A stretch of 31,790 bases of DNA from a virus. The notes under the pieces were generated by a model. The model worked only from the letters and a program-made list of their open reading frames with translations. It was not told the DNA's origin and made no database searches. Location of the stretch: the IMG/VR virus record IMGVR_UViG_3300010885_037048, positions 1 through 31,790 of that record. One strand, given 5' to 3'. A program made the position numbers and the translations under genes. Positions 29,833 to 31,790 of the stretch are shown here, one piece after another (positions within the stretch are counted from its first letter, which is position 1; the number at the start of each line of letters is the position of its first letter).

Positions 29833-31164
29833 ATGGTTAATTTTTTACAAAAAGGTTTAAGTGATTTGTTACCAGGGTTTTTATCTAAGGTAAAAAATAT
29901 ATCCACACCAACACGCACCAATACACGTACTGTATCACCAACCACTATTGATACTTTAACACCTACCCCTACAAATACCTCCACACAAACATCTACAAGA
30001 ACATTCACACCAACACAAACAGCTACTCGAACTAATACACCAACTAGAACAGGCACTATTACATCAACACGTACGTTAACAAAAACACAAACATCTACAC
30101 AAACTCCTACACAAACACGTACAGCATCACGTACCGCTACTGCAACTAGAACTAGTACAGCTACAAACACACCTACAAGAACAATTACTAGTACACGTAC
30201 TAATACACCAACGGTAACTTTTACACAAACACCTACACAAACTGCAACTAATACTATTACTTCTACTAGAACTAACACTAGTACAGTTACACCAACTAGA
30301 ACATCCACCACAACACGTACTAGCACCCAGACACCTACACAATCACCTACACAGACACCTACACAAACAATTACTTCTACACGTACTTTAACAGTAACAA
30401 GAACAAATACAAAAACACCAACTGAAACTAGAACAAGTACTGTTACACCTACACAAAGTTCAACACAAACTCCAACACGTACTCAAACAGAAACAAGAAC
30501 AGTAACACCAACTAATACTGCAACTGTATCAAGTACAGCCACTCAAACACCCACACAAACTGTAACACAAACTAGTACTAGAACATCTACTATAACAAGA
30601 ACAGCAACACAAACACCAACAAGTACAGCAACAATTGGTGGTACACTAACACAAACACCAACTCAAACCCGTACTCAAACACCTACACAAACTGTAACAC
30701 AAACTAGTACAAGAACATCTACAACTACACGTACTGCTACTCAAACACCTACATCAACGGTAACAAGAACAGCTACAGAAACACCAACTCAAACAATTAC
30801 ACAAACCCGTACTAGTACAAGAACACCGACAGAAACAAGAACGAGTACACCTACTAGGAGTGCTACACAAACACCTACCAGCACAAAAACCCCTACCCAA
30901 ACAAAAACCGGTACACAAACACCTACCAGCACAAGAACTGCTACAACTACAAGAACAGGAACACAGACACCTACATCTACAAGAACATCAACAACTACAC
31001 CAACACAATCATCTACTCAAACTTCAACTCGTACTAATACCCAAACACCAACCCAAACCAGAACATCTACAACTACAAGAACAGCTACGCAAACACCGAC
31101 ACAAACAAGAACATCAACAAATACCCGTACTGCTACTGAAACACCGACACAAACAAGAACATGA
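29833..31164 (+). CDS. Second Thr-rich mucin-like protein, up to an in-frame TGA
   Basis: A 443-codon frame that starts with MVNFLQKGLSDLLPGFL, similar to the upstream gene's N-terminus (F-x-x-K-G-x-x-D-x-L-P), and then changes to a Thr-X repeat (TPTRT, TQTPT, TSTRT). A 44-codon internal duplication is visible: ACAAACTGTAACACAAACTA recurs at 30555 and 30687, 132 nt apart. TGA at 31162-31164 ends the frame inside the repeat, and the identical repeat goes on in the same frame to the window end. The expected residue would be Arg or another repeat residue. It is likely a truncated allele, read-through or sequence error. Confidence 0.75.
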   Translation: MVNFLQKGLSDLLPGFLSKVKNISTPTRTNTRTVSPTTIDTLTPTPTNTSTQTSTRTFTPTQTATRTNTPTRTGTITSTRTLTKTQTSTQTPTQTRTASRTATATRTSTATNTPTRTITSTRTNTPTVTFTQTPTQTATNTITSTRTNTSTVTPTRTSTTTRTSTQTPTQSPTQTPTQTITSTRTLTVTRTNTKTPTETRTSTVTPTQSSTQTPTRTQTETRTVTPTNTATVSSTATQTPTQTVTQTSTRTSTITRTATQTPTSTATIGGTLTQTPTQTRTQTPTQTVTQTSTRTSTTTRTATQTPTSTVTRTATETPTQTITQTRTSTRTPTETRTSTPTRSATQTPTSTKTPTQTKTGTQTPTSTRTATTTRTGTQTPTSTRTSTTTPTQSSTQTSTRTNTQTPTQTRTSTTTRTATQTPTQTRTSTNTRTATETPTQTRT

Positions 31165-31790
31165 ACATCTACAAGAACCGGTACCCAAACACCAACAAGT
31201 ACAAGAACACCGACTGAAACAAGAACAAACACTGTAACATCTACTAGTACTAGAACATCTACAACAACTAAAACAGGTACACAAACACCCACTTCTACTC
31301 GCACTGCTACACAAACACCTACATCAACCCGTACATCTACAACAACTAGAACTAACACACAAACACCAACGAGTACAAGAACACCAACAGAAACAAGAAC
31401 CGGTACACCAACACCAACACAAACACGTACATCTACAACAACTAAAACAGGTACTGAAACACCAACACCAACACGAACTCAAACAAATACTGCAACGAGT
31501 ACAAGAACAGCTACAGTTTCACGCACATCTACACAGACACCGACAAACACCGTTACAAAGAGTCAAACACCAACGAGTACAAGAACAAGTACTGCAACAC
31601 GTACTGGTACACAAACACCAACAAGTACAAGAACATCAACTAATACCCGTACTGGTACTCAAACACCTACAAGTACTAGAACAGCAACACAAACACCAAC
31701 CGCTACCCAAACACCAACTAATACAAGAACATCAACTGCAACAAGAACATCTACTAATACTGCAACTGTTTCACCATCAAAAACAGCTAC
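29911..31790 (+). repeat. Thr-X hexanucleotide-periodic low-complexity tract 2
   Basis: A/C-rich tract with Thr codons at every second position, all four ACN codons in use, and a 132-nt duplication (30555 and 30687). The use of varied synonymous codons in a repeated peptide indicates selection for the peptide, not a young DNA repeat. Confidence 0.85.
31165..31790 (+). CDS. In-frame continuation of the second Thr-rich protein (partial)
   Basis: After the TGA at 31162-31164 the same frame stays open for 208 codons with no further stop and keeps the Thr-X pattern (TSTRT, TQTPT), then runs off the window end. There is no ATG to start it independently. The simplest reading is one gene with a single interrupting TGA. 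A C-terminal domain like that of the upstream gene is expected beyond the window. Confidence 0.6.

Noticed and set aside
31162-31164. Genome-wide recoding of TGA as a sense codon
   Set aside because: TGA ends other genes at positions 1615-1617, 8105-8107, 10538-10540, 11630-11632 and 22189-22191, each next to or overlapping a new start, so it is a normal stop here.
28111-31358. Long Val-rich reading frames on the minus strand and Leu/His/Gln-rich frames on the plus strand in the Thr-rich regions
   Set aside because: They are the complement or shifted reading of ACN-X codon repeats. They have no independent start signals and no domain-like sequence.
28198-31790. Possible CRISPR-like or satellite array
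   Set aside because: The periodicity is codon-based (6 nt), synonymous codons vary and there are no fixed repeats with unique spacers.
1-31790. tRNA genes
   Set aside because: No gap between genes is long enough for a tRNA plus flanks except short AT-rich spacers, and I saw no T-loop GTTCRANNC-type sequence with a matching stem in them.

Overview
The window reads as part of the genome of a T4-like (contractile-tailed) marine bacteriophage. It is strongly AT-rich and almost fully coding, with many 1-20 nt gene overlaps and no tRNA, rRNA, IS element or CRISPR that I can see. T4-group markers are a gp62-type clamp-loader subunit (23534-23938), a gp15-like tail sheath stabiliser (26985-28109), PhoH (6545-7276), a GroES/gp31-like co-chaperonin (23928-24350), TATAAATA-like late-promoter boxes in front of structural-type genes, and small proteins that start with what look like T4-type capsid-targeting peptides. 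The host cannot be named. Shine-Dalgarno sequences are scarce, and a small H1-like protein and a DUF366 protein are present; these would suit a marine Bacteroidota host, but that is inference.

Layout. (1) 1-2045: small Lys/Arg/Cys-rich or helical proteins, most with an early (L/I)-x-E site, plus a retropepsin-like protease. (2) 2038-8107: folE2, queD and queE, the first three steps towards 7-deazaguanine bases, mixed with phoH, an HtrL/YibB-like gene and a possible structural gene. (3) 8107-12381: a DUF1796 gene, another small virion-type protein, a GT10-like fucosyltransferase and two paralogous glycosyltransferases with a DUF5664 nucleotide-hydrolase gene between them. (4) 12409-15769: a large Ala/Gly/Pro-rich glycine-zipper protein, a P-loop kinase-like gene and a fibre-like protein on the minus strand. 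(5) 15811-22889: a glycan island with six glycosyltransferase-like genes, a polysaccharide deacetylase-like gene, a methyltransferase, WbqC and a short nucleotide-sugar dehydrogenase. (6) 22933-26968: DUF366, gp62, GroES-like, an Sm/WYL_2-like protein, two small genes and a DinG/XPD-type helicase with a four-cysteine cluster. (7) 26985-31790: the gp15-like gene and two long tandem genes for Thr-X repeat (mucin-like) proteins. The second contains an in-frame TGA and runs off the window.

How it may work together. The deazaguanine genes probably make a modified guanine that protects phage DNA; QueC and the DNA transglycosylase are not in this window. Each of these genes has its own sigma70-like promoter (TTGAAA, 16-17 nt, TAATAT) ending 6-8 nt before the start codon. 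Structural-type genes instead carry late-type boxes, several of them 5-6 nt before the start codon. Both patterns suggest leaderless mRNAs. The many sugar-transfer genes and the Thr-rich virion-type proteins make virion glycosylation a testable idea.
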